A stretch of DNA of 64,000 nt from Saccharopolyspora gloriosae (lineage in GTDB: Bacteria > Actinomycetota > Actinomycetes > Mycobacteriales > Pseudonocardiaceae): positions 6,123,470 through 6,187,469 of the forward strand of contig NZ_CP059557.1 in the NCBI RefSeq assembly GCF_022828475.1, written 5' to 3'. The translations under genes and the position numbers were made by a program. Below the pieces are notes generated by a model, which made no database searches, was not told the origin of the DNA, and worked only from the letters and a program-made list of their open reading frames with translations. This document shows positions 30,101-37,005 of the stretch, one piece after another (the stretch's first letter is position 1; every line of letters begins with the position of its first letter).

Positions 30101-31238
30101 GCAGTTCGGCCACTGTCATAGCGCCGAGCACCATCTGGCGGTGCTGCAAGGCGTCGGCGAGTTCGGGAAAGTCCAGGCACCGCGCGTAGAAATCGGCCCG
30201 TAACCCCAGCACCACCAGCCCCGGCGAGGTGCCGCCCGCGAATCCCGTGGTGCAGCAGGCCTGCAGGACCCGCACGAACAGGGCGCGCCGGTTCTCGTCC
30301 CGGCACACCGTGAACGTTTCCTCGAACTGGTCCACCACCAGCACCAGCCGGGCCTCGTCGCCGACCACGTCCCGCACGTGCCCGGCGACGGCGTCGCGCA
30401 CGGACTCCGCGAATCGGAAGTCCTCGTCCGAGTTCTCCTCGCCCGTGCTCGCGGCGCCCCCGTCCGCCTCGTCGCGCTCGGCGGCGGCGAGGACCTCGTT
30501 GAGTTCGGGGATCAGCTCGGTCAGGGACTTCAGCGGATCCTCACCCGGAGTCATGGTCCGCACCGGCCACGACGACGAACCCTGCTCCGCCAGCGCGCCA
30601 CCGGTCAGCGCAGGCAGCAGACCCGCCCCCAGCAGCGAGGACTTCCCCGCTCCCGAGGCGCCGACGAGCATCGTGATGCCACCGTCGTCGGCCGCGGTGG
30701 CGAGGCGTTCCACCAGGGTGGTGGTGGCGCGTTCACGCCCGAAGAACCAGCCGGAATCGCCCTCGTTGAACGCGGCCAGCCCGCGATACGGGCAGAGGCC
30801 TTCCTCCGCCGCCGCGCTCTGCTCCGGCTGAGTCCCGTTGGTGCCGCGCGCACCCGTGCCCACCGGCGCCTCCGGTGTGGCCAGCGGGCTGGTCAGCGCC
30901 TCTTCCCACCGAGCGCGCCACACCGCCAAGTCGTACAGTCCGTCGACCGGGGGCTGCGGCTGGTTCTTCCGCGCCTCACCGATGAGGATCTCCAGCACCA
31001 CCGACAGGGCGGCGAACCTGGCGGGCACGTTGCGTCCCCGGCGCCAGTCACTGATGCGCTGGGCGGTCGACCGGATCGGCCTGCCCCGTTCGTCGAGCCG
31101 CCGGACCCGTTCCACGGCATCGGCGACCCGCTTCAGCGGTGGGTCGCCTGCCGTCACGTACAGCAGGGCGAACCGCTCCGCGAACAGCGCACGAGTGCCG
31201 GTGCCCGCCGCCGAAGTCCCCGCATTCCGGTCCGTCAT
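27129..31238 (-). CDS. nSTAND NTPase with N-terminal HTH-like region and 14 WD40 repeats
   Basis: A 1369-residue signal-transduction ATPase. Residues 15-90 hold a helix-turn-helix-like region (RSTAQRISDWRRGRNVPARF). Residues 148-170 (CPYRGLAAFNEGDSGWFFGRE) open the STAND module. Walker A is LVGASGAGKSS (about 191-201) and Walker B is RLVLVVDQFEE (about 297-307). A winged-helix region with GALPLLSHALLVTWQRR follows. One predicted membrane helix lies at 629-649. From about 700 to 1345 there are fourteen WD40 repeats, each with FSPDGRTLATG...RLWDV, enough for two seven-bladed propellers. Such proteins oligomerise when the propeller binds a ligand. No catalytic effector domain is obvious, so the output may be the HTH region or a partner protein. 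Codon 346 is TTA. Confidence 0.9.
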   Translation of the reverse strand: MTDRNAGTSAAGTGTRALFAERFALLYVTAGDPPLKRVADAVERVRRLDERGRPIRSTAQRISDWRRGRNVPARFAALSVVLEILIGEARKNQPQPPVDGLYDLAVWRARWEEALTSPLATPEAPVGTGARGTNGTQPEQSAAAEEGLCPYRGLAAFNEGDSGWFFGRERATTTLVERLATAADDGGITMLVGASGAGKSSLLGAGLLPALTGGALAEQGSSSWPVRTMTPGEDPLKSLTELIPELNEVLAAAERDEADGGAASTGEENSDEDFRFAESVRDAVAGHVRDVVGDEARLVLVVDQFEETFTVCRDENRRALFVRVLQACCTTGFAGGTSPGLVVLGLRADFYARCLDFPELADALQHRQMVLGAMTVAELRKAITGPAKATGLQIEPGLVDVLLRDLGVSVGRAYGKPAQRAYDAGALPLLSHALLVTWQRRQSGKLTIAGYRAAGGIQGAVAATAERAWAELAEDGQAAARQVLLRLVHVGEDTQDTRRRATYAEIVEHAEHREAARRALNVLTTARLVTLDSDSAEISHEALLYAWPRLRGWIDQDRAGNLARQRLERDAEAWRQENRDVSLLYRGARLENAGHWAEQVDPAELSAVSHDFLAASLRHRRRVGWFQRGTAAAVCVFAAVAAVAAVLAVRARDDAEFRQVLAQADRLQEVDPSAAAKLNLVATRLRPDDPAVDSRVLSTQNSALGTPMFGHTSSIYLTTFSPDGRTLVTAGYDRTVRLWDVSDRSRPTPLGPPLRGFGSWVTSAVFSPDGRTLAAAGDDHMVRLYDVVDPARPKQLGPPVTADDGTIYLIAFSPDGRTLATANENRTARLWNVADPAHPVPVSAPMKGHTEQVRTLAFSPDGRTLATSGDDRTIRLWNVADPARPVSLGKPLEGHTEGMHSVAFSPDGRTLASGSVDKTIRLWDVHDPVRARQLGPALIGHDGPVWSVKFSPDGRTLASGSADSSALLWNVADPSNASQIGHNLSAGSSTVFAVGFSPDGHTLATGGDDGAVRLWSLPDRVLGGHTASVNDALFRPDGRILVTASEDRTVRVWDTSNPRLPRPLGEPLEVYEGPVGSVYATAFSPDGRVLATGGGAGTVRLWDMSDPAAPEPLGEPLPVGTRYMGEVAFSPDGRTLVTGNDDLSAQLWNVEDPAHPVRVGTPLLGHRGYINEAAFSPDGTMLATGSSDGTVRLWNVADPDHPVLVHGWDPGHSTVLTLAFSPDGRTIATAGGDKTARLWDIEDPEAPRELGSPLVGHSQNVKSARFSPDGKTLVTGSEDRTARLWDVEDRERAEPIGLSLNEHRAMVHTVAFSPDGSIVASASGDNTAYLWDLDADRALERICDATRGALPKDKWEQTIPQIPYDPPCE

Positions 31239-31439
31239 CCCCGTCCTCCTCCGGTCCGGATCCGGACCGGAAAATCCGGTACCCGCCGTTGAGCAGGTAC
31301 TTCACCGAGTCCCGGACGTCGGCTGGCCCACGTCCGCCCCGTTGCCTGACATGCTCTGACCCATGCTGCGCCGAACGGGCCACGGACGGTCGAGCGCGCG
31401 AATCGTCCGAAGGATCCGGACAGCATTCAAGTGGCGGGA

Positions 31440-31482
31440 GGTGTGCCGCTGAGGTGACTGGGGGTTTCGTCAGCGGCACACC
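31440..31482. promoter_or_regulatory. 13-bp inverted repeat upstream of the STAND gene
   Basis: GGTGTGCCGCTGA pairs perfectly with TCAGCGGCACACC across 17 bases, about 200 bp before the STAND start. It could be an operator, or a terminator for upstream transcription. The long loop fits an operator better. Confidence 0.4.
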
Positions 31483-31570
31483 ACACCACATGCCTCGCCG
31501 AAAGCAGGCGACGTCCGACCCGTCACGACCCGATTCGAACCGACCGCTCTCGACGATCACGAGAGTACGC

Positions 31571-31609
31571 GGGGATACCCCGACCACCCACGGTGGTCGG
31601 GGTATCCCC
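31571..31609. terminator. Perfect 18-bp hairpin downstream of the tRNA gene
   Basis: GGGGATACCCCGACCACC pairs with its exact complement across a CAC loop. It is the first strong terminator reached by minus-strand transcription leaving the tRNA, about 275 bases past its 3' end. Confidence 0.7.
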
Positions 31610-31883
31610 GTCACGCCTGGAACGGGTCTTGACTCGAACGCCGACACCGCACCGCAGAATGACGGCGGCCGGTCGGCCGCCACAAGTGCTTCACTTGGAG
31701 TAATGGTGTTTCCGGTTCGGCGCGCATCGCGAGCCACCGCCGCAGCGGCGAGCCGGCCCGCCTCGTCCGGGATCGTTCCAGCGCGCGGCTTCAGCGGCCC
31801 GGCGCGATCGGCGTTGCCGGATCACGCCGCACAGCACGGCTTCTCTTCGCCGAACCGCGCCGTCGCGATGGACGCGCGGTTCC

Positions 31884-31960
31884 TGGTGCCCCCGGTCGGG
31901 ATCGAACCGACACTCTGACGAGTTTAAGTCGTCTGCCTCTGCCAATTGGGCTACGGGGGC
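31884..31960 (-). tRNA. tRNA with UAA anticodon and short variable arm (tRNA-Leu-like)
   Basis: A full cloverleaf can be drawn. The acceptor is GCCCCCG/CGGGGGC, with discriminator A and an encoded CCA. The D-arm loop is AATTGGCAG. The anticodon stem is GACGA/TCGTC with loop CTTAAAC. The variable region has only five bases (AGAGT). The T-arm is GTCGG-TTCGATC-CCGAC. The anticodon UAA reads UUA, a leucine codon, and the D-loop resembles bacterial tRNA-Leu. Bacterial tRNA-Leu, including the Streptomyces bldA tRNA, normally has a long variable arm of the class II type, so this class I shape is unusual. The anticodon loop CTTAAAC is the same as in bldA as I recall it. It follows the ATP-grasp gene on the same strand. 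Charging identity cannot be settled from the sequence. Confidence 0.85.
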
Positions 31961-32109
31961 TGGTCCTCAGCTCGCGCTCGGGAGCGCTCGCCTTGGTCGT
32001 CCGGGCGGTGGACCGGGTCGCCGGCTCGGACGCACCGACTCTGCACCTGGTTCCCGGTGATCGAACACCGCCGAGCAGAGCAAGTCGTGTTCCGGTCCGC
32101 CCACGGCGC

Positions 32110-33249
32110 TCATCGATCCCACCTCGGTGCCGCGGCGGATGCGGCGAGGTGGTCGAACCGCTCCGCGACCCAACCGTGCACTGCCGTGGAGACCGCGTCG
32201 TCCTGCGCGCGGTGCTCGAACCAGCGCCAATCGCAGTTCACGTTGACCTCCAGGAACTCGTGTTCAGAGCCGGTCGCCAACAGGTCGATCGCGGCCACGT
32301 GCAGCCGCCAGAACCGGCACAACGCCAATAACCGCGTCACCAGTCCCGGGGGCGGTTCGATGCGTTCCACGATCACCGAATCCGGATCGACCCACAGCTG
32401 CGCCGGATCGAGCTTGTCCACCCGGTAGGCGATAACCTCGTCACCCACCACGAACGCGCGGATCTCGTGTTCGGCGTCCACGTACTGCTGCACCAGCACC
32501 GGAGCCGGCTCCCTCGCCTCAGCGGAGTGCCGAATGTCCAGCGGGCGCGGGAAAAGACCGCGCAACGCGCCGGGTTCCGGCTCCAGCATGTGGTGTCCGG
32601 CGGTCTTGACGATGCAGCGGCCACCGCCCGGACGGCTGCGGCCCGGCAAGGTCGTCACCGCGGTTCGCGGCACCCGGAAACCGAACGAGGTGGCGTCCCG
32701 GAGCTGGGTGAGCCGATCCAGGTGCGCGCTGGAACGCACCGGGTTGATCTGCTCCCAGTCGGCCCGGCAGGACAGCCAGTTCGAGACCGCGCGCCACTGC
32801 TCACGGACGTAGGCGCCGTGCACCGTCGTCGGGTCGACCGGGAGCGCAGTGATGTCGAAATGCCGCCGCCACACCACGATCGGCCGCAGCAGCCAGCGCT
32901 CGAACTCGATCAGCGGTGTGTCGGTGTAGACGGTGAGCGCGATGTCCAGGCAGCGGTCGGCGTCGATGCGCACCAGCCGGATGCCGCGCTCCGCCAAGGC
33001 GAGCGACAGCTCGTTCATCTCCATGTCCGCGGCCCGTGCCAGCACCAGCACGCACGGGATCGGATCACCGTCGCCATCGTTGACCAGGTCGGCGCGGTGC
33101 ACGCGCTCCTGGAAGTCAAGGCTGGTGTCCTCGGAGCGGAAGAAGTAGTCCTGCCCCTGCAGCAGCAGCGGCCCCGGACGGAAATCAGCCGTGGCCGGTC
33201 CAGGAGCGGGACCGAACGGGTGCGCGAAGTCGTCCGCCCCCTCGGTCAT
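32110..33249 (-). CDS. ATP-grasp ligase, RiPP-maturase-like
   Basis: A 379-residue ATP-grasp protein of the type that modifies ribosomal peptides (MvdD or SAV_5884-like). A 65-residue extra N-terminus precedes the pre-ATP-grasp fold (CVLVLARAADMEMNELSLALAERGIRLVRIDAD). The central part has YVREQWRAVSNWLSC and NPVRSSAHLDRLTQLRDATSFGFRVPRT. ATP and Mg contacts are CIVKTAGHH, VLVQQYVDAEHEIRAFVVGD, AAIDLLA and EFLEVNVNCDWRWFE. AGGAGG lies nine bases before the ATG. Codon 307 is TTA. A 42-codon gene lies 56 bases upstream in the same direction and is the obvious candidate substrate or partner; the UAA tRNA follows. Carboxylate-amine/ester ligation is the family reaction, but the substrate is inferred. 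Confidence 0.83.
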   Translation of the reverse strand: MTEGADDFAHPFGPAPGPATADFRPGPLLLQGQDYFFRSEDTSLDFQERVHRADLVNDGDGDPIPCVLVLARAADMEMNELSLALAERGIRLVRIDADRCLDIALTVYTDTPLIEFERWLLRPIVVWRRHFDITALPVDPTTVHGAYVREQWRAVSNWLSCRADWEQINPVRSSAHLDRLTQLRDATSFGFRVPRTAVTTLPGRSRPGGGRCIVKTAGHHMLEPEPGALRGLFPRPLDIRHSAEAREPAPVLVQQYVDAEHEIRAFVVGDEVIAYRVDKLDPAQLWVDPDSVIVERIEPPPGLVTRLLALCRFWRLHVAAIDLLATGSEHEFLEVNVNCDWRWFEHRAQDDAVSTAVHGWVAERFDHLAASAAAPRWDR

Positions 33250-33305
33250 AGCCCCAGTCCTCCTGAGCTGCCGCGATCATCCGTGGCCGGTGATGCGGGT
33301 CGGCG

Positions 33306-33434
33306 TCAATCGTCCTTCTTGCGGAACACCTCGGATGCGGCCTGGTACTCGGCCGCGAAATCAGCGAGCGGGCCGTCCTGCACTTCGCCGCTGCGCAGCA
33401 GAGCCGCTAACTCTTGGAGAGTCAAAGGATTCAC
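33306..33434 (-). CDS. Small 42-residue protein, possible substrate peptide of the ATP-grasp ligase
   Basis: A GTG-initiated frame with a GGGGAAGG ribosome site right before it, ending 56 bases before the ATP-grasp gene. The product begins MNPLTLQELAALL, has an acidic helical middle (SGEVQDGPLADFAAEYQ) and ends SEVFRKKDD. The C-terminal cluster of Ser, Lys, Lys, Asp, Asp and Glu would provide side chains for ester or amide crosslinks if it is a graspetide-type precursor, but no threonine-rich core is present. Codon 9 is TTA and codon use in the first ten codons is less GC-biased than in neighbours. TTGACA lies upstream at 33503-33508 (minus strand). It could instead be a small regulatory partner. 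Confidence 0.65.
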   Translation of the reverse strand: MNPLTLQELAALLRSGEVQDGPLADFAAEYQAASEVFRKKDD

Positions 33435-33560
33435 CCCTTCCCCACTTGAGGCATCCTTTCAGGTGACGACGCCCCGTCAGTCTTCGATTACTCGCTACTC
33501 ATTGTCAAGGGTAGCGGGTCACCTGATCGCCTGCACGGAGCAGTCCCCACTCGGACGCGA

Positions 33561-33591
33561 ATCACCGCGTGCCCTGGAAGCACGCGGTGAT
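33561..33591. terminator. Hairpin after the ndh gene
   Basis: ATCACCGCGTGC pairs perfectly over 12 bp with GCACGCGGTGAT across a 7-nt loop, 17 bp past the ndh stop. It insulates ndh from the small-peptide/ATP-grasp operon. Confidence 0.7.
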
Positions 33592-33607
33592 CACTCGGAG
33601 TGCCGAA

Positions 33608-34936
33608 TCAGCTAGCGGCTGCCCGTTCGAAGTCGGCCTTCGGGTCCTGGATCTGACCCATCGACACGGCTTCCCGCTTGAACAGGAACGCCAGCGTCCA
33701 GTCGATGACGATCCGCATCTTGCGGTTGAAGGTGGGCATCCGGCTCACGTGGTACGTGCGGTGCATGAACCACGCGATGAAGCCCTTGGCCTTGAAGCCG
33801 TAGACGTCGGCGACACCCTTGTAGAGCCCGAGGCCCGCCACCGAACCGGCGTAGGCGTGGCGGTACTCCTTGGTGGGCTTGTTGCGCAGGCTGGCCAGCA
33901 GGTTCTTGCCCAGCTGGTTGGCCTGGCGAACCGCGTGCTGCGCGGACGGGGCGCAGGTCGCGTTCGGGTCGTCGTCGACCTTCGACAGGTCCGGGACCGC
34001 GGAGCAGTCACCGGCGGCCCACACGCTCGGCAGGCCTTCGACCTGGAGGTGCGAGGTGGCCTTGACCCGGCCGCGCTCGTCGAGCGGCAGGTCGGAGTTC
34101 TTGAGCACCGGGTTCGCCTTGACGCCGGCGTTCCACACCAGAGTGTCGGTGTCGAACTCGGTTCCGTCGGAGAGCATGGCGTGCCCGCCTTCGACGGACT
34201 TCAGGAAGGTGTTCAGGTAGACCTGAATTCCGCGCTCTTCGAGGGCCTTGACGACGTAGACGCCCATCTTCTCGCTGACCTCGGGCATCACGCGCCCAGC
34301 GGCTTCAACGAGGACCCATCGCATGTCTTCCGGCTTGATGGACTCGTAGTAGCGAGTGGCGTAGCGGGCCATGTCCTCCAGCTCCGCCAACGCCTCGGCA
34401 CCGGCGAAGCCGCCGCCGACGAAGGTGAAGGTGAGCAGCCGCTTGCGCAGCTCCTCGTCGGAGGTGTTGGCCGCGGCGTCCATCTTCGCCAGCACGTGGT
34501 TGCGCAGGTAGATGGCCTCACCGACGGTTTTGAGGCTGATGCCTTGTTCCGCCAGGCCGGGGATGGGCAGAAGTCGGGACACCGAGCCGAGCGCCACGAC
34601 GAGGACGTCGTAGGCGAGCTCTTCTGGGCCTGTCTGCGGGTTCTCGATCGTCACGACCTGATCGGCGTGCTTGATCTCAGTGACACCGGCGGTGATCACA
34701 TGGCACCGCTTCAGGACTCGTCGCAGTGGCGCTACCACGTGGCGAGGCTCGACCGAGCCCGCGGCCGCTTCCGGTAGGAAGGGCTGGTAGGTCATGTGCG
34801 GCTGAGGGTCGACCACGGTGACGGAGGCTTCGCGCCGCCCCAGCTTCGACTGAAGCTGAAGCGCCGTGTACATGCCTACATAGCCGCCGCCGAGGATGAG
34901 AATCCGGGTGGGTTCGGATTTACCAGCCATGCCCAT
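33608..34936 (-). CDS. ndh: Type II NADH dehydrogenase (FAD-dependent)
   Basis: A 442-residue single-subunit NADH:quinone oxidoreductase. It feeds electrons to menaquinone at the cytoplasmic membrane without pumping protons. The FAD-binding loop is ILILGGGYVGMYTALQL (about 12-28), the NADH-binding loop is FTFVGGGFAGAEALAELEDM (about 165), and the second FAD contact is SVWAAGDCSAVPDL. The C-terminal amphipathic membrane segment includes VYGFKAKGFIAWFMHRTYH and RIVIDWTLAFLFKREAVSMG, typical of the mycobacterial Ndh type. MGMAG could start at either of two ATGs two codons apart. It is monocistronic, with its own terminator hairpin. Confidence 0.93.
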   Translation of the reverse strand: MGMAGKSEPTRILILGGGYVGMYTALQLQSKLGRREASVTVVDPQPHMTYQPFLPEAAAGSVEPRHVVAPLRRVLKRCHVITAGVTEIKHADQVVTIENPQTGPEELAYDVLVVALGSVSRLLPIPGLAEQGISLKTVGEAIYLRNHVLAKMDAAANTSDEELRKRLLTFTFVGGGFAGAEALAELEDMARYATRYYESIKPEDMRWVLVEAAGRVMPEVSEKMGVYVVKALEERGIQVYLNTFLKSVEGGHAMLSDGTEFDTDTLVWNAGVKANPVLKNSDLPLDERGRVKATSHLQVEGLPSVWAAGDCSAVPDLSKVDDDPNATCAPSAQHAVRQANQLGKNLLASLRNKPTKEYRHAYAGSVAGLGLYKGVADVYGFKAKGFIAWFMHRTYHVSRMPTFNRKMRIVIDWTLAFLFKREAVSMGQIQDPKADFERAAAS

Positions 34937-35323
34937 ATGGTCGCACCACTTGAGTGGGACACACTCCGCAGACCCCCCCTAATGTGACGCCAGTCGCGCG
35001 TGGCACTGATCACGATCAACAGGCTGTGCGCGGACGGCTGCGCTCGGTACGTGGCGGACGTCGAGCGAGAGGGCCGGAGTGATCGCCACCCTACCGACTT
35101 TTGCGGCCGGAAAGCCAACTCGCCGCAGCATCTCCCGTTTTCGGGCGACTTCGGCGACTGTTCGGCTTTCAGTGGCACTGACCAGGAAAATCAATGCCAT
35201 CTTGATCAACTCGGCCACGGATTCGTCCGAAGACCACGCAGATTTTCGATCACAACACCAGTGGTCAGACGACCTGAACCGGTACCGATCACCTGACGCG
35301 GCAACATCGGCCACGAACACCGG
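34937..35323. other. Gene-free stretch between ndh and the toxin-antitoxin pair
   Basis: 387 bases of lower GC than the neighbours. Short frames exist on both strands (the longest about 113 codons on the minus strand), but none has a ribosome site, a recognisable motif or a strong third-position bias. The ndh promoter must lie at its left end. Confidence 0.5.
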
Positions 35324-35896
35324 TCACACCTCCGCGATGGCCACCCGTGGCCGACCCCCACGCAGGACTCCCCCGCCGCCGCGTTCGTCCATCAAAATCT
35401 CCTCCCCTGCCTGCACTTTCGCGGCCTCCGACATCTCCGACGGCTCGGCCTCCCCGAGCAGCGCAAGGCCCGCGAACAGGCGGCGCATCACCTCGGGCAC
35501 TGCGGTGAGCAGCACAACCGGACGGGCGCACCTCAGCGCGGTCGCCGCAACGATTGCGTCCACTGTGGACTCGGTCCGCTCGTCCGCATCGGGACGTGAC
35601 TGTTCGGCCTGATCACCTGGTCCGCGAGCCGAGCACTTTCCCGCGAGGCGAGCGATCTCCGAAGTCACGGGCAGCACCGCGATCCGAGCGAGCACCTCGT
35701 CGAGCGCCACCCCGGCCGCATCCCCGCGCAACACTTCGGCGAGCGTCACCGCGCTGATGACCACTCGCGCTCGGCGCTCGCGAACGATCTCCAGATGCCC
35801 GCGGACTCGTGCACCACCCGCGGCGAGGTCGGCCACCGCGGATCCGTCCAAGATCAGCGTTCCGCCCGCCGCTATTCGCGGTCCGCCCATGCGCAC
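35324..35896 (-). CDS. PIN-domain protein, VapC-like ribonuclease toxin
   Basis: A protein of about 190 residues. The PIN fold is indicated by LILDGSAVADLA (first acidic residue), VISAVTLAEVLRGD (Glu), the Ala-rich middle LPVTSEIARLAG, and ESTVDAIVAATALRCARPVVLLTA, where a PIN Asp is expected (VDAIVAAT). PIN toxins cut RNA and are silenced by their antitoxin. The start overlaps the upstream antitoxin gene by 25 bases, the usual coupled arrangement. The C-terminal 50 residues, rich in Gly and Glu, exceed the usual VapC length. Confidence 0.72.
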   Translation of the reverse strand: MRMGGPRIAAGGTLILDGSAVADLAAGGARVRGHLEIVRERRARVVISAVTLAEVLRGDAAGVALDEVLARIAVLPVTSEIARLAGKCSARGPGDQAEQSRPDADERTESTVDAIVAATALRCARPVVLLTAVPEVMRRLFAGLALLGEAEPSEMSEAAKVQAGEEILMDERGGGGVLRGGRPRVAIAEV

Positions 35897-36273
35897 CTCG
35901 CCTCCGCCAACGCCGCCGCCGGAACCGGGCCGTGTTCGCCCTCCATCAGGTCGGCGAGCTCCGCGAGCAGGTCCAGCTCCAGCTGTCGCGCGACCGCGTC
36001 CGTGACGTACTGGCTGAACCCGCCCGGCCCGGCCCGGCGCTGCACCGCCGCGGTGAGGTCTTCCGGGATCGACACGCTCACCTTGCGCGCTCGACCCGAC
36101 GTCCGGATCTCACCGGCCGCCGCGGGCAGCACGACATCGGCGATAACCGGCGGTGGATCCGCCGCCCGGTACCGGTCGAGCAGTTCCGCCAGCCGATCCG
36201 CCAATTCGGGCAACTTCCGCCCTTGCAGAGCAGGGGTCCGCGAGTCACCTTCGCCGTTCGTCTCCGCATCCAT
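35872..36273 (-). CDS. Antitoxin-like protein of a VapBC-type pair
   Basis: A 133-residue protein. Residues 60-90 (RARKVSVSIPEDLTAAVQRRAGPGGFSQYVTDAV) look like a ribbon-helix-helix strand and helices that would bind the operon's own promoter. The following acidic and helical part (LELDLLAELADLMEGEHGPVPAAALAEAR) is where toxin binding would be expected. The N-terminal 55 residues are an extra leucine-rich helical region not usual in short VapB proteins. It is encoded directly before and overlapping the PIN gene. I assign it by context and pattern, not by a strong family match. Confidence 0.68.
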   Translation of the reverse strand: MDAETNGEGDSRTPALQGRKLPELADRLAELLDRYRAADPPPVIADVVLPAAAGEIRTSGRARKVSVSIPEDLTAAVQRRAGPGGFSQYVTDAVARQLELDLLAELADLMEGEHGPVPAAALAEARCAWADRE

Positions 36274-36614
36274 GACTCGATGCTACCGACAGTGGTAACT
36301 ACCGATCCAGCGCTGAACCGGCAGACCACCCCATCAAGTGATCAGCGTCGACAGTGCCGTTCCGATCAGGCGGACGGCAGGATGTGACCGGTCTCCAGCA
36401 GAGTCTTGAGGTCCACCCGCACCTCCCCTGAGCAACCGCACGACCGATGGGCAACCAATCGGTTGCACGTCAACTCGCACACGCGTGCGGCCGGAGCGGA
36501 CGCACCGAGTTCGCGCTGCTCGCCGGAGGAGTGCCGACCTCGAGCTGAGACCTGCCGGTCAGGTGCGCCTGGTCGCTGACGCAGCCGAGGCAGGCCCGTC
36601 CGCGCGCGAGGGGA
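36274..36614. other. Gene-free stretch upstream of the antitoxin gene
   Basis: 341 bases without a normal-length gene. On the minus strand, GGGGAGG is followed after five bases by a 16-codon frame (36416 down to 36366, product beginning MDLKTLLE). This could be a leader peptide or chance. The toxin-antitoxin promoter should lie at the left end. Confidence 0.4.
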
Positions 36615-37004
36615 TCATTCGAGCCAGCTTCGCCGGCTGAAGTCCTCGTCCTCCTCCACTTCCTCGGGACGCGACCGGTTCGGCGGCCCCGCGGTCCGCT
36701 CCTGCTCGCGCAGTTCGGCGAACTGCTGCTCGCCGGTCTTGGCCAACTCGGAACGTTCCTGCTCGGAGAGCTTGTCGTAGTCCTCCGCACCTTTGCGGAC
36801 CAGCGGGTCGAGCGCGGCCGAGAAAGCATCCGAGGTGAACGCGTCCCGAAGCCCCTGCTTCCCGGCCAGCACGTCGTCGACCAGACGCTTGAAGTTCGGG
36901 TCGTCGACCTTGTCCCGAAGCACGCCCAGCGAGTTCTTCAGGTGCTTCGACAACGCCACGTCGCCGCGCGCCACGTCGAGCGTGGCCTCGTCCTCTTCCC
37001 GCAC
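36615..37004 (-). CDS. Small acidic protein in a type VII secretion substrate cassette
   Basis: A 129-residue, highly charged, mostly helical protein. A segment LKNSLGVLRDKVDDPNFKRLVDDVLAGKQGLRDAF is followed by a Glu/Arg-rich C-terminus (EEVEEDEDFSRRSWLE). There is no signal peptide or membrane segment. Its GTG start lies one base after the stop of the WXG100-like gene, so the two are translationally coupled. I do not recognise the family. Position suggests a chaperone or co-secreted partner of the cassette. Confidence 0.75.
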   Translation of the reverse strand: MREEDEATLDVARGDVALSKHLKNSLGVLRDKVDDPNFKRLVDDVLAGKQGLRDAFTSDAFSAALDPLVRKGAEDYDKLSEQERSELAKTGEQQFAELREQERTAGPPNRSRPEEVEEDEDFSRRSWLE

Positions 37005-37005
37005 G

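Larger units (their letters stand above)
31239..31883. other. Gene-free stretch between the STAND gene and the tRNA gene
   Basis: 645 bases with no convincing reading frame on either strand. It contains a 13-bp inverted repeat at 31440-31482, an 18-bp terminator hairpin at 31571-31609 and a GGCGGCC-GGTC-GGCCGCC palindrome at about 31673. The promoter of the STAND gene must lie here. The ribosome site for that gene is weak. Confidence 0.6.

Noticed and set aside
27315-30203. 962-codon plus-strand frame across the STAND gene
   Set aside because: It is antisense to the WD40-encoding frame and is produced by the high third-position GC and the repeats; there are no motifs and no ribosome site.
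31691-31945. 84-codon minus-strand frame
   Set aside because: It overlaps the tRNA gene and has random composition.
35000-35296. 98-codon plus-strand frame between ndh and the toxin gene
   Set aside because: No ribosome site, weak codon bias and no recognisable motif; an opposite-strand frame is equally long.
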